Shown here: in pieces, positions 27,247-36,942 of the stretch
How the letters are laid out: each line of letters begins with the position of its first letter
How positions within the stretch are numbered: position 1 is the stretch's first letter
Notes under the pieces: model-generated
Database searches by the model: none
What the model was told of the DNA's origin: nothing
The model's input: only the letters and a program-made list of their open reading frames with translations
From: GCA-016699835 sp964543905
Lineage (GTDB): Bacteria; Planctomycetota; Phycisphaerae; Phycisphaerales; UBA1924
Length of the DNA: 64,000 nt
Reading direction: 5' to 3'
NCBI GenBank assembly: GCA_964543905.1
Contig: CAZIZO010000006.1
Span: 62,001-126,000 of the forward strand
Position numbers and translations under genes: made by a program

Positions 27247-28290
27247 ATGACCACCACGACCTTGCCCGACTTTACCGTGCCGCTTCCTCCTCGAGACGCC
27301 CCCCCTGGCCAGGAGCGCGTGATCCAGTTCCGCGAGGCTCTTCGCGAGGCGATGAGCGAAGAGATGCGACGCGACCAGCGCATCTTCCTGATGGGCGAGG
27401 AAGTCGCTCAATATCAGGGCGCGTACAAGGTGAGCCAGGGGATGCTCGAGGAGTTTGGCCCCAAACGGATCATCGACAGCCCGATCAGCGAGAACGGCTT
27501 TGCCGGCCTCGCGGTCGGCGCGGCGATGTATGGGCTCAAGCCGATCATCGAGTTCATGTCGTGGTCGTTCTCGCTGGTGGCGGCGGACCAGATCCTGAAC
27601 AACGTGCCCAAGATGCTTTATATGAGCGGCGGGCAATGGGGCTGCCCCATCGTGTTCCGCGGCAACGACGGCGCGGGCGGGCAACTGGGCTCGACGCACA
27701 GTTGGTGCGTGGAAGGTCTGTACGCGAACGTGCCGGGCATGAAGATCGCGATCCCGAGTTGCCCATACGACGCGAAGGGCCTGCTCAAAACGGCGATCCG
27801 GGAACTTGACCCGGTGTTCTTCCTTGAAAGCGAGCGCATGCTGGGCGACAAGGCGCACGTGCCGGCGGAGGAGTATTACATCCCGTTCGGGCAGGCGGCG
27901 CTTCGGCGTGAGGGCGATGCGTGCACGGTGGTGAGTTTCGGGCGTCCCGTGAACTTCTGCATGGAGGCCGCCGACGAGTTGGCCGCGGAGGGGATCATGG
28001 TGGATGTGCTCGACATGCGGACGATCCGCCCGCTGGACATTGACAGCATCATCAAGAGCGTGCAGAAGACGGGGCGGATCGTGGTGGTGGATCAGTGTTG
28101 GCCGTTCGCGAGCGTGGCGAGCGAGGTTTGCACACAAGTATGCGAGCGCTGCTTCGACTATCTGGATCATCAGCCGGTGCGAGTGAATACCGAGGACGTG
28201 CCGACGCCGTATGCGAAGAACCTCGAGGCGGAGTACCTGCCGAACAAGCGGAAGATCGTGGCAGGGGTGAAGAAGACGTTGGGGATGTAG
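27247..28290 (+). CDS. pdhB: Pyruvate dehydrogenase E1 component, beta subunit
   Basis: With E1-alpha it decarboxylates pyruvate using thiamine diphosphate and passes acetyl groups to E2. The protein is 347 residues. The conserved EALREAMSEEMRRD, GEEVAQYQGAYKV and IDSPISENGFAGLAVGAA stretches carry the cofactor-interacting Glu and the subunit interface. The C-terminal transketolase domain includes VDVLDMRTIRPLD. A 17-residue Pro/Thr-rich leader precedes the domain. The alpha subunit is not adjacent: upstream is recG after a 182-bp gap. E2 follows, separated by a lipoprotein gene. E1-alpha and E3 must be encoded outside the window. Confidence 0.93.
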   Translation: MTTTTLPDFTVPLPPRDAPPGQERVIQFREALREAMSEEMRRDQRIFLMGEEVAQYQGAYKVSQGMLEEFGPKRIIDSPISENGFAGLAVGAAMYGLKPIIEFMSWSFSLVAADQILNNVPKMLYMSGGQWGCPIVFRGNDGAGGQLGSTHSWCVEGLYANVPGMKIAIPSCPYDAKGLLKTAIRELDPVFFLESERMLGDKAHVPAEEYYIPFGQAALRREGDACTVVSFGRPVNFCMEAADELAAEGIMVDVLDMRTIRPLDIDSIIKSVQKTGRIVVVDQCWPFASVASEVCTQVCERCFDYLDHQPVRVNTEDVPTPYAKNLEAEYLPNKRKIVAGVKKTLGM

Positions 28291-28328
28291 TTCCGCTCAT
28301 CAACGGCACACACCTGAGGACGACACCA

Positions 28329-29537
28329 ATGACCCATACGGCGATGGCGTTTCTCGCCACTCTCATGCTCGTGAGTGTTCTGTCGGGCTGTCGCGCGTCA
28401 CATCAGGCTTCGTTCGCCGACGACGTCGCCTTCCTGCGGAAGCACCGCGACACGATCGTCCTCGCCTCGCCGGACGGGCAGTCGAAAGTCGCGGTGGTTC
28501 CCTCCATCTGCGGGCGGGTCTTCACCTCGACCGCGACGGGCGATGCCGGAGCGGGATATGGGTTTCTCAACCGCGAGTTGATCGCGTCGAAAGCGATTCT
28601 GCCGAAGATCAACGGCTACGGCGGTGAGGATCGCTTCTGGCTTGGGCCCGAAGGCGGGCAGTTTGCGATCTTCTTTGACCCGGGCGACAGGTTCACGCTC
28701 GACGACTGGCAGACGCCCCCGGCGATCGACACCGACGCCTATCGCGTGGTGTCGCAGAACACGACGAGCGTCACGATGACGCACGATGCCTCGTTCAAGA
28801 ACTACAGCGGGCACACGCTCCGCGTGAAGATTGATCGCACGGTGCGGCTGGTCGATGCCGCGGCGGCATGTCGGGACCTCGGCGTATCCGGCGGTGGCGT
28901 TTCCTGCGTCGCGTTCGAGACCGACAACGCGATCACGAACACCGGCGCAAACGCGTGGACCAAGGACACGGGGATGCTCTCGATCTGGACGCTGGGCATG
29001 TTCAAGCCTTCGCCCAAGGCCGTCGCGGTGATTCCTTTCGAGCAGGGGGATGAGAAGACGCTGGGCCCGATCGTGAAGGACGACTACTTCGGCAAAGTCC
29101 CAGAGAATCGCCTGAAGGTCGGGCACGGCGCGATCTTCTTCAAGGCCGACGGGTTGAAGCGGACCAAGATCGGCACTTCGCCCAAGCGGTCTAAGCCCGT
29201 GTGCGGCTCGTGGGACCCCGCGCTAAATGTGCTCACGATCGTCACCTACTCCCTTCCCAGCGGGGCAACGGACTACGTGAACTCGATGTGGGAGATGCAG
29301 AAGGAGCCGTTCGCGGGGGATGTCATCAACAGTTACAACGACGGAGGCACACCGAGCGGCGGCGCGACGTTCTATGAACTCGAAACCTCCTCGCCCGCCC
29401 TAGCGCTCAAGCCTGGGGAGCGTGGGACGCACGTGAGCCGGACGATCCACTTCACGGGCGATCGGAAGGCTCTGGACGCGATCGCCCGCAGGGTGCTCAG
29501 CGCCGGGCTGGACGAGATCGAACGTGCCCTGCCCTGA
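28329..29537 (+). CDS. Predicted lipoprotein, DUF6786-like
   Basis: A 402-residue protein with a type II signal peptide and lipobox VLSGC, the lipidated Cys at about residue 19. The body is beta-rich. Motifs ending GGATFYELETSSPALALKPGE plus an HFTGD element resemble uncharacterised planctomycete/Bacteroidetes proteins grouped as DUF6786; this family call is from memory and moderate. The fold may be of the galactose-mutarotase type. A GAGGA site precedes ATG 28329. It sits between the E1-beta and E2 genes of pyruvate dehydrogenase with small gaps, so it is probably cotranscribed, though no metabolic link is evident. Confidence 0.7.
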   Translation: MTHTAMAFLATLMLVSVLSGCRASHQASFADDVAFLRKHRDTIVLASPDGQSKVAVVPSICGRVFTSTATGDAGAGYGFLNRELIASKAILPKINGYGGEDRFWLGPEGGQFAIFFDPGDRFTLDDWQTPPAIDTDAYRVVSQNTTSVTMTHDASFKNYSGHTLRVKIDRTVRLVDAAAACRDLGVSGGGVSCVAFETDNAITNTGANAWTKDTGMLSIWTLGMFKPSPKAVAVIPFEQGDEKTLGPIVKDDYFGKVPENRLKVGHGAIFFKADGLKRTKIGTSPKRSKPVCGSWDPALNVLTIVTYSLPSGATDYVNSMWEMQKEPFAGDVINSYNDGGTPSGGATFYELETSSPALALKPGERGTHVSRTIHFTGDRKALDAIARRVLSAGLDEIERALP

Positions 29538-29613
29538 GCGTCCGGGGACTCCTTCGCCGAATCCGACCTATCTTTCCTGCGGATTTTTTCGCCACTCGCC
29601 AAGGACGACGACC

Positions 29614-30978
29614 ATGCCCATCGAACTGACCATGCCCCGCCTCTCCGACACCATGCAGCAAGGCACGGTGGTGAAATGGAACGTGAAGGAAGGGCAGAAG
29701 GTGAAGGCCGGCGACGTGATCGCCGACATCGAGACCGACAAGGCGACGATGGAGTTGCCGACGTATGAGGACGGCACGGTGGCGAAGTTGGTCGTGCCGG
29801 AGGGACAGGCAGTCGCGGTCGGAACGCTGATCATGGTGATGGCGGGCGTCGGCGAGGACGTGGGCGCCGTCAAGGCGAATGCGGGCAGCGCGTCGACCAA
29901 GGCGGCGAGCGTCGGGGCGGCGAAACCCGGCGCGAGCGGCAGCACCGCTGGCACGAGTACGGCGACCTTGGAGCCGATTTCGGCGAACGGATCGCATGGC
30001 GCGTCCACACGCGTCTTCGCGTCGCCGCTGGCGAAGAAGATCGCGGCCGAAACGGGCGTGGACCTGTCCCGCGTGCAGGGTACGGGCCCCAGCGGACGCA
30101 TCATCCGAAGGGATGTCGAGCAGTTGGCCTCGAACCAATCGGCGACGCGCGGGGGGATCGGCGGCATGGCTCCGTCGTCCACCGGGGTGCAACCCGCGGT
30201 CGTCCAGCGGGCGGCGCCGCTCCCACCCGCAAGCGCGGCGCTCACCACCAAACTGATTCCGCTCTCCAACATGCGGCGGGTGATCGCCCAGCGCCTGGTC
30301 GAGAGCAAGACGACGATCCCCCACTACCAGGTGACGGTCGATGTGGACATGGATCCGCTCCTCGCTCTGCGCCAGCAACTGAACGATCAACTCGCGCCGC
30401 AGGGTGTGAAGTTGAGCGTCAACGACTTCCTCGTCCGCGCGTGCGCCCTGGCGATGCACCAGCACCCGTACGTGAATGCCCGCTGGGTGAATCAGCAGGC
30501 GAAGCATGGGCAGATCGAGCCCGCGATCGAGTATGTGGGCGAGGTGAACATCGGCGTGGCGATCGCGCTCCCGGTGCAGCCGGACGGCACGGGGGGCGGG
30601 CTCGTTGTCGCCACGCTTCGGCATGCGGACCAGATCGGGCTTCGGCAGATCTCGGCCCAGACCAAGCAACTCTCGGAGAAGGCCCGCGCGAAGGGCCTCG
30701 CACCCAACGAGATGTCGGACGCTACGTTCACGATCTCGAACCTGGGCATGTTCGGCGTGTCACACTTCACGGCGATCATCAACCCGCCCAACGTCGCCAT
30801 CCTGGCCGTCGGCGCCGCGATCGACAGGCCCGTCGTCAAAGACGGCAAGATCGTTCCCGGCAAGGTGATGTCCATGACGATGTCGAGCGACCACCGCGTG
30901 GTGGACGGCGCCATGGCGGCACAATACCTCGGCACGGTGAAGGAACTGCTCGAGAAGCCCGCGGGCCTGCTCGTCTGA
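29614..30978 (+). CDS. pdhC: Dihydrolipoamide acetyltransferase, E2 of pyruvate dehydrogenase
   Basis: Core enzyme of the 2-oxoacid dehydrogenase complex. The protein is 454 residues with the standard modular order. A lipoyl domain occupies residues 1-76, with the lipoylated Lys in ETDKATME at about 43. An Ala/Gly/Ser linker follows, then the E1/E3-binding domain (FASPLAKKIAAETGVDL, then RVQGTGPSGRII) at about 134-170, a second linker, and the catalytic domain at about 210-454 with the active site DHRVVDG at about 426. The acyl group (acetyl) is inferred from the neighbouring pyruvate E1-beta; a branched-chain or other 2-oxoacid specificity is possible. Confidence 0.93.
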   Translation: MPIELTMPRLSDTMQQGTVVKWNVKEGQKVKAGDVIADIETDKATMELPTYEDGTVAKLVVPEGQAVAVGTLIMVMAGVGEDVGAVKANAGSASTKAASVGAAKPGASGSTAGTSTATLEPISANGSHGASTRVFASPLAKKIAAETGVDLSRVQGTGPSGRIIRRDVEQLASNQSATRGGIGGMAPSSTGVQPAVVQRAAPLPPASAALTTKLIPLSNMRRVIAQRLVESKTTIPHYQVTVDVDMDPLLALRQQLNDQLAPQGVKLSVNDFLVRACALAMHQHPYVNARWVNQQAKHGQIEPAIEYVGEVNIGVAIALPVQPDGTGGGLVVATLRHADQIGLRQISAQTKQLSEKARAKGLAPNEMSDATFTISNLGMFGVSHFTAIINPPNVAILAVGAAIDRPVVKDGKIVPGKVMSMTMSSDHRVVDGAMAAQYLGTVKELLEKPAGLLV

Positions 30979-31000
30979 CGATGGTCTGTCCGCGGGTCTG

Positions 31001-31019
31001 GAGTCCGATTGGACTCTTC
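31001..31019 (+). terminator. Weak hairpin after the E2 gene
   Basis: A 6-bp stem GAGTCC / GGACTC with a GATT loop is followed by TCT, 23 bp beyond the E2 stop and before a convergent gene. Short stem and poor U-run, so this is only a candidate. Confidence 0.3.
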
Positions 31020-31080
31020 TCCCGTATCCTCTGTGTGCGATGGTGGTCTGAGCCCGTCGCCGAGGCGCCGGGCAGCGCCA

Positions 31081-31638
31081 TTACTTGATCGCGATGACAT
31101 TCAGGCTGATCGCGACGCCACACATCTTCAGATCGGTGATGTCCTTGAAGAGACCGAAGTTTGGCACGCGGCGAATGGTCTTCTCCTTGAAGCCGACCTC
31201 CACCAGAAAATCGCGTAGGAACTCGAAGGTAAACCCGGATTTGTGGTAGTCGTACGGGTCCATCTGCCCGCCCATGATCATGCGTTGCACCCAGAACTTT
31301 TCCTGAGGCTCAAGGTCCGGGCGGAGCATGAGGCGGCAGAGCGCCTCCAGGTCGGGCACGCCCACGCGAAAGAGCCCGTCGGGCTTGAGGACTCGGTGGG
31401 CCTCTCGCAGCGCGGGGAGCAGTTCGTTCTGGTAACTCAGATGCTCATAAATGTGTGAGGCATAGATCTCCAGCACGCTGGCGTCGGCGAACTGGGAGAG
31501 GTCGGTCGCCGTGCCGATGAAGTCCACGCCTGGCTTGGCCTGGATATTGAGGATCTTCCATCCGGAGCGGACCTCTTCCCCGCCGATGTGAAGGCGGAGC
31601 GGCTCGGGCCTGGCGTCGTTGCGGCATTCGTCGGTCAT
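31081..31638 (-). CDS. Predicted SAM-dependent methyltransferase (COG4627-like)
   Basis: A 185-residue protein related to the small methyltransferases often found near sugar-nucleotide or polysaccharide genes. It shows RLHIGGEEVRSGWKILNIQA at the N terminus, then the post-motif segment ASHIYEHLSYQNELLPALRE and the hallmark RVLKPDGLFRVGVPDLE. The glycine-rich SAM loop is degenerate, as usual in this group. ATG 31638 was chosen over an in-frame TTG at 31656. It lies 42 bp downstream of the metallophosphoesterase on the same strand. Substrate unknown. Confidence 0.75.
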   Translation of the reverse strand: MTDECRNDARPEPLRLHIGGEEVRSGWKILNIQAKPGVDFIGTATDLSQFADASVLEIYASHIYEHLSYQNELLPALREAHRVLKPDGLFRVGVPDLEALCRLMLRPDLEPQEKFWVQRMIMGGQMDPYDYHKSGFTFEFLRDFLVEVGFKEKTIRRVPNFGLFKDITDLKMCGVAISLNVIAIK

Positions 31639-31680
31639 GGGTGCTGGAGGCGACAATCCCCGTGCGAGCGTTGGCGAGGG

Positions 31681-32661
31681 CTACTCCTTGACGGGTATCC
31701 ATCCGGTTTCGACATACTCGCGCTCGACGCGGCCGTCGGCGTAGAGGTCGAGGATGGAGAAGCCGCTGTCGCACTCGTGGCGTTTGCCCTTCCACCAGGC
31801 GCCGCTGACGGCTCCGTTGCACATGTAGGTCACGCCCTCGAACTCGATCTTGTCGACTTGGTGGATGTGCCCGCTGATGCACGCCTTGACGTTCTTGTGC
31901 TTACGAAAGAGGTCGCGGAGCGCTGGCCAATCCGACATCATGAGGGACGTTGGGGTGCTCCAGCCCTCCTTGGTGGCGGTCTTCTTGTCGGCCATTGTGG
32001 TGACGGTGAGGATCGGGATGTGGGAGAGGACCATGACGGGGGTCGCCTGGGGAATGGAAGCGAGTTCGCCCTGGAGCCATTCCATCTGCTCGCCGTCGAG
32101 TTTACCGTCGTACTTGTCTTCGAGGGGCATGACGCTGTCGAGGACGATGAACGACCACCCGGCACGGTCGAATCGGCGATAGGGCTTGTCGACACCGAAG
32201 ACCTCGCACGCCCATTTTTTGCCGTACTTCGCCTCGCTGCCGTTGGTCTTGCTCTTTTTTTTGTTGATGCCCCAGATGTCGTGGTTCCCGAGGCAATGCT
32301 CGATGGGAAGGCGGGGACCATCCTTGAGGCACTTCTGCCAAAGGTCCCATTGGAGTTTGGTGCGAGCCTGGTCGGCGTCCATGGAGTCCATGATGCTGTC
32401 ACCCGTGTTGAAGATGACATCGGGCTGGTCCTTGAGATCGCCGATCTTCTTCAAGGCGTGGGCGAAACCAACTCCGGCGCTCAGTTCGGGCTGGACGTGG
32501 ACGTCGGTGATGTGGGCCACGCGGAGGACGCGTTTGGACGTGGTGGGAGCGGAGGGTTGGCGTGCCCAAGCCGAGACGGGCCACGCGCCGCCTAGGCCGA
32601 ACGTGAGTCCAGCAAGCCCAAGACCACCCAAGAGATCACGACGGGACAGCGAATCGTTCAT
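31681..32661 (-). CDS. Tat-exported calcineurin-like metallophosphoesterase
   Basis: A 326-residue exported phosphoesterase. The twin-arginine signal SRRDLLGG is at residues 6-13, followed by a hydrophobic stretch to about residue 34. The five metal-ligand blocks appear in order: HITDVHV, NTGDSIMD, LGNHDIWG, LSHIPIL and SGHIHQV. This is the pattern of binuclear-metal phosphodiesterases or phosphatases folded before export. An internal Lys-rich insertion (NKKKSKTNGSEAKYGKK) lies after the GNHD block. Substrate could be a phosphodiester or a cyclic nucleotide; it is not determinable here. Confidence 0.87.
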   Translation of the reverse strand: MNDSLSRRDLLGGLGLAGLTFGLGGAWPVSAWARQPSAPTTSKRVLRVAHITDVHVQPELSAGVGFAHALKKIGDLKDQPDVIFNTGDSIMDSMDADQARTKLQWDLWQKCLKDGPRLPIEHCLGNHDIWGINKKKSKTNGSEAKYGKKWACEVFGVDKPYRRFDRAGWSFIVLDSVMPLEDKYDGKLDGEQMEWLQGELASIPQATPVMVLSHIPILTVTTMADKKTATKEGWSTPTSLMMSDWPALRDLFRKHKNVKACISGHIHQVDKIEFEGVTYMCNGAVSGAWWKGKRHECDSGFSILDLYADGRVEREYVETGWIPVKE

Positions 32662-32761
32662 CGAAAGGCCTCCATGGAAGGCGCATTATGACCGATTTGC
32701 GGGTGGAGAGATGGTGGAGTGAGATAAAAATCGTGCGTGGGGTTCGTGAAGTTTGCGCGGA

Positions 32762-34966
32762 TCAGCAGCCCGCCGTGTAGCGGACAAGGAAGTACAAGAG
32801 GTCCTCGATCGTGACCCCGAAGTCGCGCCGGCCGGTGGACGTGCCGTCGTCGATGTCGGCATCGTCGCTCCCGCGAGAAAAGCGGTCGAGAAAATAGAGC
32901 AAATCGTCGATGGAGACGCCCGCATCGGGGGTGCCGGTGCCCGTGCCATCATCCAAGTCGGCGACGCAGGGCCCCTCGACGAACTCGAAGGCGCCGAGAT
33001 CGACGAGGGGAGCCTCGCCGAGCCCCCGATCGGGCGTGTGAGGATCATCCCGCCGACGCACGATCCCGGCGAGGTCCACCACGTTCTGGGCCCGGAGGGC
33101 GGAGGCATCGCCCGCATCGATGCACATGGAAGACCTTCGCAAGCGAAGGTCGAGGAGATCGTCGCTCGTTCCCCAGATGCCATCGGGACCGGGCGATGGA
33201 GGACGTACGAAACGTGGATCATCGTCGATGTTGGCGCTGCCGACGGAGCCGCCTCGAACGCAGGAATAGGACGCCATCACGTTCCCGGCCCACTCGTCCG
33301 GCGAGTTGCCCCAGGCGATGGTGTTGACGATCGTGGTGGTGCCCGGGTCGGAGGCAAAGATCGAGCCACCGGTCGATGCCGAGCGATTGGCGGCGAACGT
33401 GCAGTTGACGATTCGTGGCTCGGCGAAGACCATCGAGTAGACGCCCCCGCCGATGTCGGCGGTATTGGCAACGAACGCGCAGTTCTCGATGGTGGCAAAG
33501 GTGAAGTAGCCGTTGAGCGCCCCTCCACCCCACCCCTGTTGGTGTCCCGTGGTGGCATTGGCAATGAAGGTACAGGCGGTGACGACGGGGGCTTCGCCCT
33601 CGGCATAGTGTCCGCCGCCACCGAGGAACGCGGTGTTTCGTATGAAGGTGCAACGCTCGACGACGTCGTTGCTGAAGTAACTGGAGACGCCGCCCCCGAC
33701 GGAAAAGGCGCTGCCGCGGGCGTCGTTTTCGAGAAAGGTGCATTCGAGCACGTGGACGGGGCTGCCGAGCGTGTAGAGCCCTCCGGCCTCGGTGGCGTGA
33801 TTGCGAGTGAAGGTGCAGTTTCGAACGACCGCTCGGCTCTCTTCGATGGCATAATACCCGCCGCCGAAGGAGGCGACATTGTCGTTGAAGGTGCAATGCT
33901 CGACGATCGGCATGCCGCCCGTGGACCAGATACCACCCCCACCGCTGCCGCCCTCGCCCGCTCCGCCGCCAGGGACGGTCTCGCCGGCGTGGTTTCCCTC
34001 GAACGTGCACCCCAGGACATGCGCGAAGGCCATGTCGATGTAGATCCCGCCGCCGCCGACGGTGGCGTCGTTGGTTTGGAAGGTGCATCGCTCGACCATC
34101 GGATTGGCCTCGACGGCGACGTACATCCCCGCGCCGCGAGCGGCGACGTTGTCCCTCGACACGCAGTCCTGGATCATGGGATGGTGCATGGAGGCGCAGT
34201 AAAGCCCGGCGCCGTCGCCGTCGGTATGGTTGCTTGCGAAGACGCAGTTCATCGCTCGCGTCTGGGCATGGTGGTGCATGTAGAGGCCCGCGCCGTGCGA
34301 CCGGGCGTAGTTGTGCTCGAACTGGCAGTCGATGAGCGTCGTGTTGCCGTGATCGTTGATCGTCCCATGGTTGATCGCCCAGTTGCGGCGGAAGACGCAG
34401 TGGCGGAAGGTGGGCGAGGCGTCGTAGACGTTGGCGCCGCTGCCTTGATCGTGGCTGAGGGGCGTGGGGCCGAGGCTGGCGCCGTCCGCACGCCCGCCTT
34501 CGATGATGAAGCCGTCGATGGTCGGGCTCCCTTCGAAGACGCAGAGGACGTGATAGACATTGTCGCTCGTGCCGGCGAAGGAAGGATCGCCCGGGGGGTC
34601 ATCGCGAAGGAGGTCGCCGCTGAGGATCGTGGGGTTGGCGGCGATGTTCCGATCGTCTCGGCGCAACTCAAAGCCCGCGAAGCCGCCGAAGAGCGCGATG
34701 GAGTTGGGGACGAGGAAGGTGCTGGTGCGCGGGCCGCCGGACGGAGCGGGCGTATACAGACCACCCGCGACCCAGACCTCATCGCCGGCGCGAGCCGAGG
34801 CGAGGGCGGTTTGCAAGTCCCGGAACGCGTGTTCCCACGAGATTCCGGTGTTCGCCCCCGTCGCGTCGGCACGCGCGTAGATGACGCCGGCGTGGGCGGA
34901 CGCAAAGGCGACGACGATCGACGCCGCGGACGCCCACGCATGGAAGTTTCTGCATCCATTCACCAT
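32762..34966 (-). CDS. Secreted right-handed beta-helix protein with GC-type dockerin-like tail
   Basis: A 734-residue exported protein. The signal sequence is in the first 30 residues (ending SAHAG). At least ten parallel beta-helix turns follow, with recurrent cores such as NCTFTRNHATEAGGLY, RCTFQTNDATVGGGGIY and NCAFVANTADIGGGVY, as in polymorphic outer-membrane proteins, pectate-lyase-like or adhesin folds. The C terminus has two calcium-loop-like units: ADLDDGTGTGTPDAG, then ADIDDGTSTGRRDFG, each followed by an amphipathic helix, ending in GC. The second unit has diverged (VTIEDLLYFLVRY). Surface display is likely; adhesion or polysaccharide binding is inferred from fold only. ATG 34966 is chosen for the signal peptide. 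Confidence 0.82.
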   Translation of the reverse strand: MVNGCRNFHAWASAASIVVAFASAHAGVIYARADATGANTGISWEHAFRDLQTALASARAGDEVWVAGGLYTPAPSGGPRTSTFLVPNSIALFGGFAGFELRRDDRNIAANPTILSGDLLRDDPPGDPSFAGTSDNVYHVLCVFEGSPTIDGFIIEGGRADGASLGPTPLSHDQGSGANVYDASPTFRHCVFRRNWAINHGTINDHGNTTLIDCQFEHNYARSHGAGLYMHHHAQTRAMNCVFASNHTDGDGAGLYCASMHHPMIQDCVSRDNVAARGAGMYVAVEANPMVERCTFQTNDATVGGGGIYIDMAFAHVLGCTFEGNHAGETVPGGGAGEGGSGGGGIWSTGGMPIVEHCTFNDNVASFGGGYYAIEESRAVVRNCTFTRNHATEAGGLYTLGSPVHVLECTFLENDARGSAFSVGGGVSSYFSNDVVERCTFIRNTAFLGGGGHYAEGEAPVVTACTFIANATTGHQQGWGGGALNGYFTFATIENCAFVANTADIGGGVYSMVFAEPRIVNCTFAANRSASTGGSIFASDPGTTTIVNTIAWGNSPDEWAGNVMASYSCVRGGSVGSANIDDDPRFVRPPSPGPDGIWGTSDDLLDLRLRRSSMCIDAGDASALRAQNVVDLAGIVRRRDDPHTPDRGLGEAPLVDLGAFEFVEGPCVADLDDGTGTGTPDAGVSIDDLLYFLDRFSRGSDDADIDDGTSTGRRDFGVTIEDLLYFLVRYTAGC

Positions 34967-35061
34967 GCGTAGAGCATACAACACGGGCGAGAGAATGCCA
35001 CTGGAACGAGTCGCCATCGCGTGGACCGGTAACACCGGATGGTCGCGGGCTCCGGCGCACG

Positions 35062-35085
35062 AAAAACCCCCGGGATCGCCGGGGG
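35062..35085 (-). terminator. Intrinsic terminator of gap
   Basis: On the minus strand a 7-bp G/C stem CCCCCGG / CCGGGGG with a 5-base loop is followed directly by TTTTT, 30 bp past the stop codon of gap. This is a classical rho-independent terminator. Confidence 0.9.
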
Positions 35086-35115
35086 AGGAGCGTGATCGCG
35101 GATTGGAGATCGACG

Positions 35116-36153
35116 TTACTTGATGCCGTCCTTGCTCGCGAGCATCTTGATCATGTCGACGCATCGGGCGGCGTAACCGGCCTCATTGTCGTACCAACTG
35201 ACGACCTTGAAGAATCGCTTGTTGAGTTCGATGCCGGCCTTGGCATCAAAGATCGAAGAGCGGCGATCACCAATGAAGTCGCTGCTCACGACCTCTTCTT
35301 CGGTATAGCCCAGGATGCCCTTCATGGACCCTTCGCTGGCGGCCTTCATCGCGGCGTTGATGTCCTTGAGCGAGGTGTCCTTGCCCGTCTTGAAGGTGAG
35401 ATCAACGCAGGAGACGTCGGCCGTCGGGACGCGGAACGACATGCCCGTCAGTTTGCCCTTGAGGGCGGGGATGCAGAGGGTGACGGCCTTGGCGGCGCCG
35501 GTGCTGGCGGGGATGATGTTCTGGTAGGCGTTGCGCCCGCCACGCCAGTCCTTTTTGCTGGGTCCGTCTTGCGTGGGCTGGGTGGCGGTGGCGGCGTGGA
35601 CGGTCGTCATGAGCCCCTCTTCGAGCCCGAAGGAATCATGGATGACCTTGGCGATGGGAGCCAGGCAGTTGGTCGTACAACTGGCGTTGCTGAGAACGGT
35701 GTGCTTGCTGGCGTCGTACTGCTCATGGTTCACCCCGAGGCAGAACGTGGGAACCTGAGCCGGCTCGCTCTTGGTGGGAGCGGAGATGATGACGCGCTTG
35801 GCGCCCGCCTGGACGTGGAGCGAGGCCTTCTCGAAGTCGGTGAAGAGCCCGGTGGACTCGAGTACGTAGTTGACTCCCATGTCTTTCCAGGGGAGTTTGG
35901 CGGGATCCTTCTCGGCCATGGTCTTGGTGACCTTGCCGTTCACGGTGAACGAGGTCTCGGTGGCGGAGACGTCGGCGGGCTTCCCGCCGAGCATGAACTG
36001 ACGGTGCATCGTGTCATACTTGAGGAGGTAGGCGAGGTTATCGGCGGGGACAAGATCGTTGACGGCGACGACTTCGATTCCCTGTTCGGCTGCGATTCGG
36101 TACACAAGACGACCGATGCGACCGAAACCGTTGATTCCCACTCGAATGGCCAT
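35116..36153 (-). CDS. gap: Glyceraldehyde-3-phosphate dehydrogenase, type I
   Basis: Catalyses the phosphorylating oxidation step of glycolysis. The protein is 345 residues. The NAD-binding start is VGINGFGRIGRLVYR, residues 5-19. The active-site block SNASCTTNCLAP has its catalytic Cys near residue 155, HAATATQ carries the phosphate-site Thr residues, and the C-terminal WYDNEAGYAARCVDM is typical. ATG 36153 is preceded by AAGGA six bases upstream. It stands alone with its own terminator at 35062-35085. Lengthened surface loops (for example after VSATETSF) are normal for bacterial homologues. Confidence 0.97.
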   Translation of the reverse strand: MAIRVGINGFGRIGRLVYRIAAEQGIEVVAVNDLVPADNLAYLLKYDTMHRQFMLGGKPADVSATETSFTVNGKVTKTMAEKDPAKLPWKDMGVNYVLESTGLFTDFEKASLHVQAGAKRVIISAPTKSEPAQVPTFCLGVNHEQYDASKHTVLSNASCTTNCLAPIAKVIHDSFGLEEGLMTTVHAATATQPTQDGPSKKDWRGGRNAYQNIIPASTGAAKAVTLCIPALKGKLTGMSFRVPTADVSCVDLTFKTGKDTSLKDINAAMKAASEGSMKGILGYTEEEVVSSDFIGDRRSSIFDAKAGIELNKRFFKVVSWYDNEAGYAARCVDMIKMLASKDGIK

Positions 36154-36942
36154 ATGAGGTCCTTTCCGTTGAACGGCCCGAAGGCGAGCGAAAGGGCCCG
36201 CCACGGCGCCGGCTGGTGCTATTGAGGTTGTCCGACCCGACGATGGATGGTATTCAGGGTCGGCGGGCATTTCAGGGGACGCGATGCGTGGAGGCGTGGC
36301 CGCGGCCATTTCGCCGCACCTGAAAAAACAATCTCGCCATGAAGACCCCCACGTTTTTGCGGAGAGAATGGGCATCGACCGAAGTCTCATGCAGATGAGC
36401 ATGAGTCGGTCCTCCCGGAGTGGAGGCCGGTGGCCTGACTGGATTGTCCGAGGGCGTCGATTCTGAGTTCGCGTGTCTCACGACATCAGGTTCTTGCCGC
36501 AGCGAGAGGCTTGATTTGAGGGTCCCTGGAATGCCTGCTCTGCGACTTTCCCCAGAAACACAAAAAAAGCACGCGAACGTGACGAGATGTTAATGACCGT
36601 GGTATCGAGAGTTATGTTCTTTCATCTGGATTCCATCTTGTCTTTAGGTCTTTCCCCCCGTAGCAGCGGGGCGAGATTGAAGGTTTTCTAAATCAGACGG
36701 TCGCTCGCCAAGGATGGCGAGGTCGAGCGGTGCAAGGACGACTGCTCTGTCTGATGCTTCTCCTGGGCCAACTGGCACCTCACCGGGTTTCAGTTGGCCT
36801 TCCGGATCCCGATCTGTGGTGGACGGGCTTGCCTGTGGTGGGCAAGGGCCGGACGGCGATGAGCGACGGGCGCGCCATGGTGGGCGAGTGCCGGCGCGGG
36901 TGAACGCATTGCCGACGCACATACACGCCAAGGTGGTGGCGC
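36154..36942. other. Gap upstream region and AT-richer interval without a recognised gene
   Basis: The left part must hold the promoter of gap. The stretch at about 36530-36660 is clearly richer in A and T than its surroundings (for example CACAAAAAAAGC and TTAATGACC) and ends near a CCCCG / CGGGG stem around 36656-36670. Short open frames here have no ribosome sites. An unrecognised RNA gene or a small horizontally acquired remnant cannot be excluded. Confidence 0.4.

Noticed and set aside
32753..34972. 739-codon plus-strand frame opposite the beta-helix protein
   Set aside because: Gly/Val/Asp-rich shadow of a gene whose minus-strand product has a signal peptide, beta-helix repeats and dockerin-like tail.
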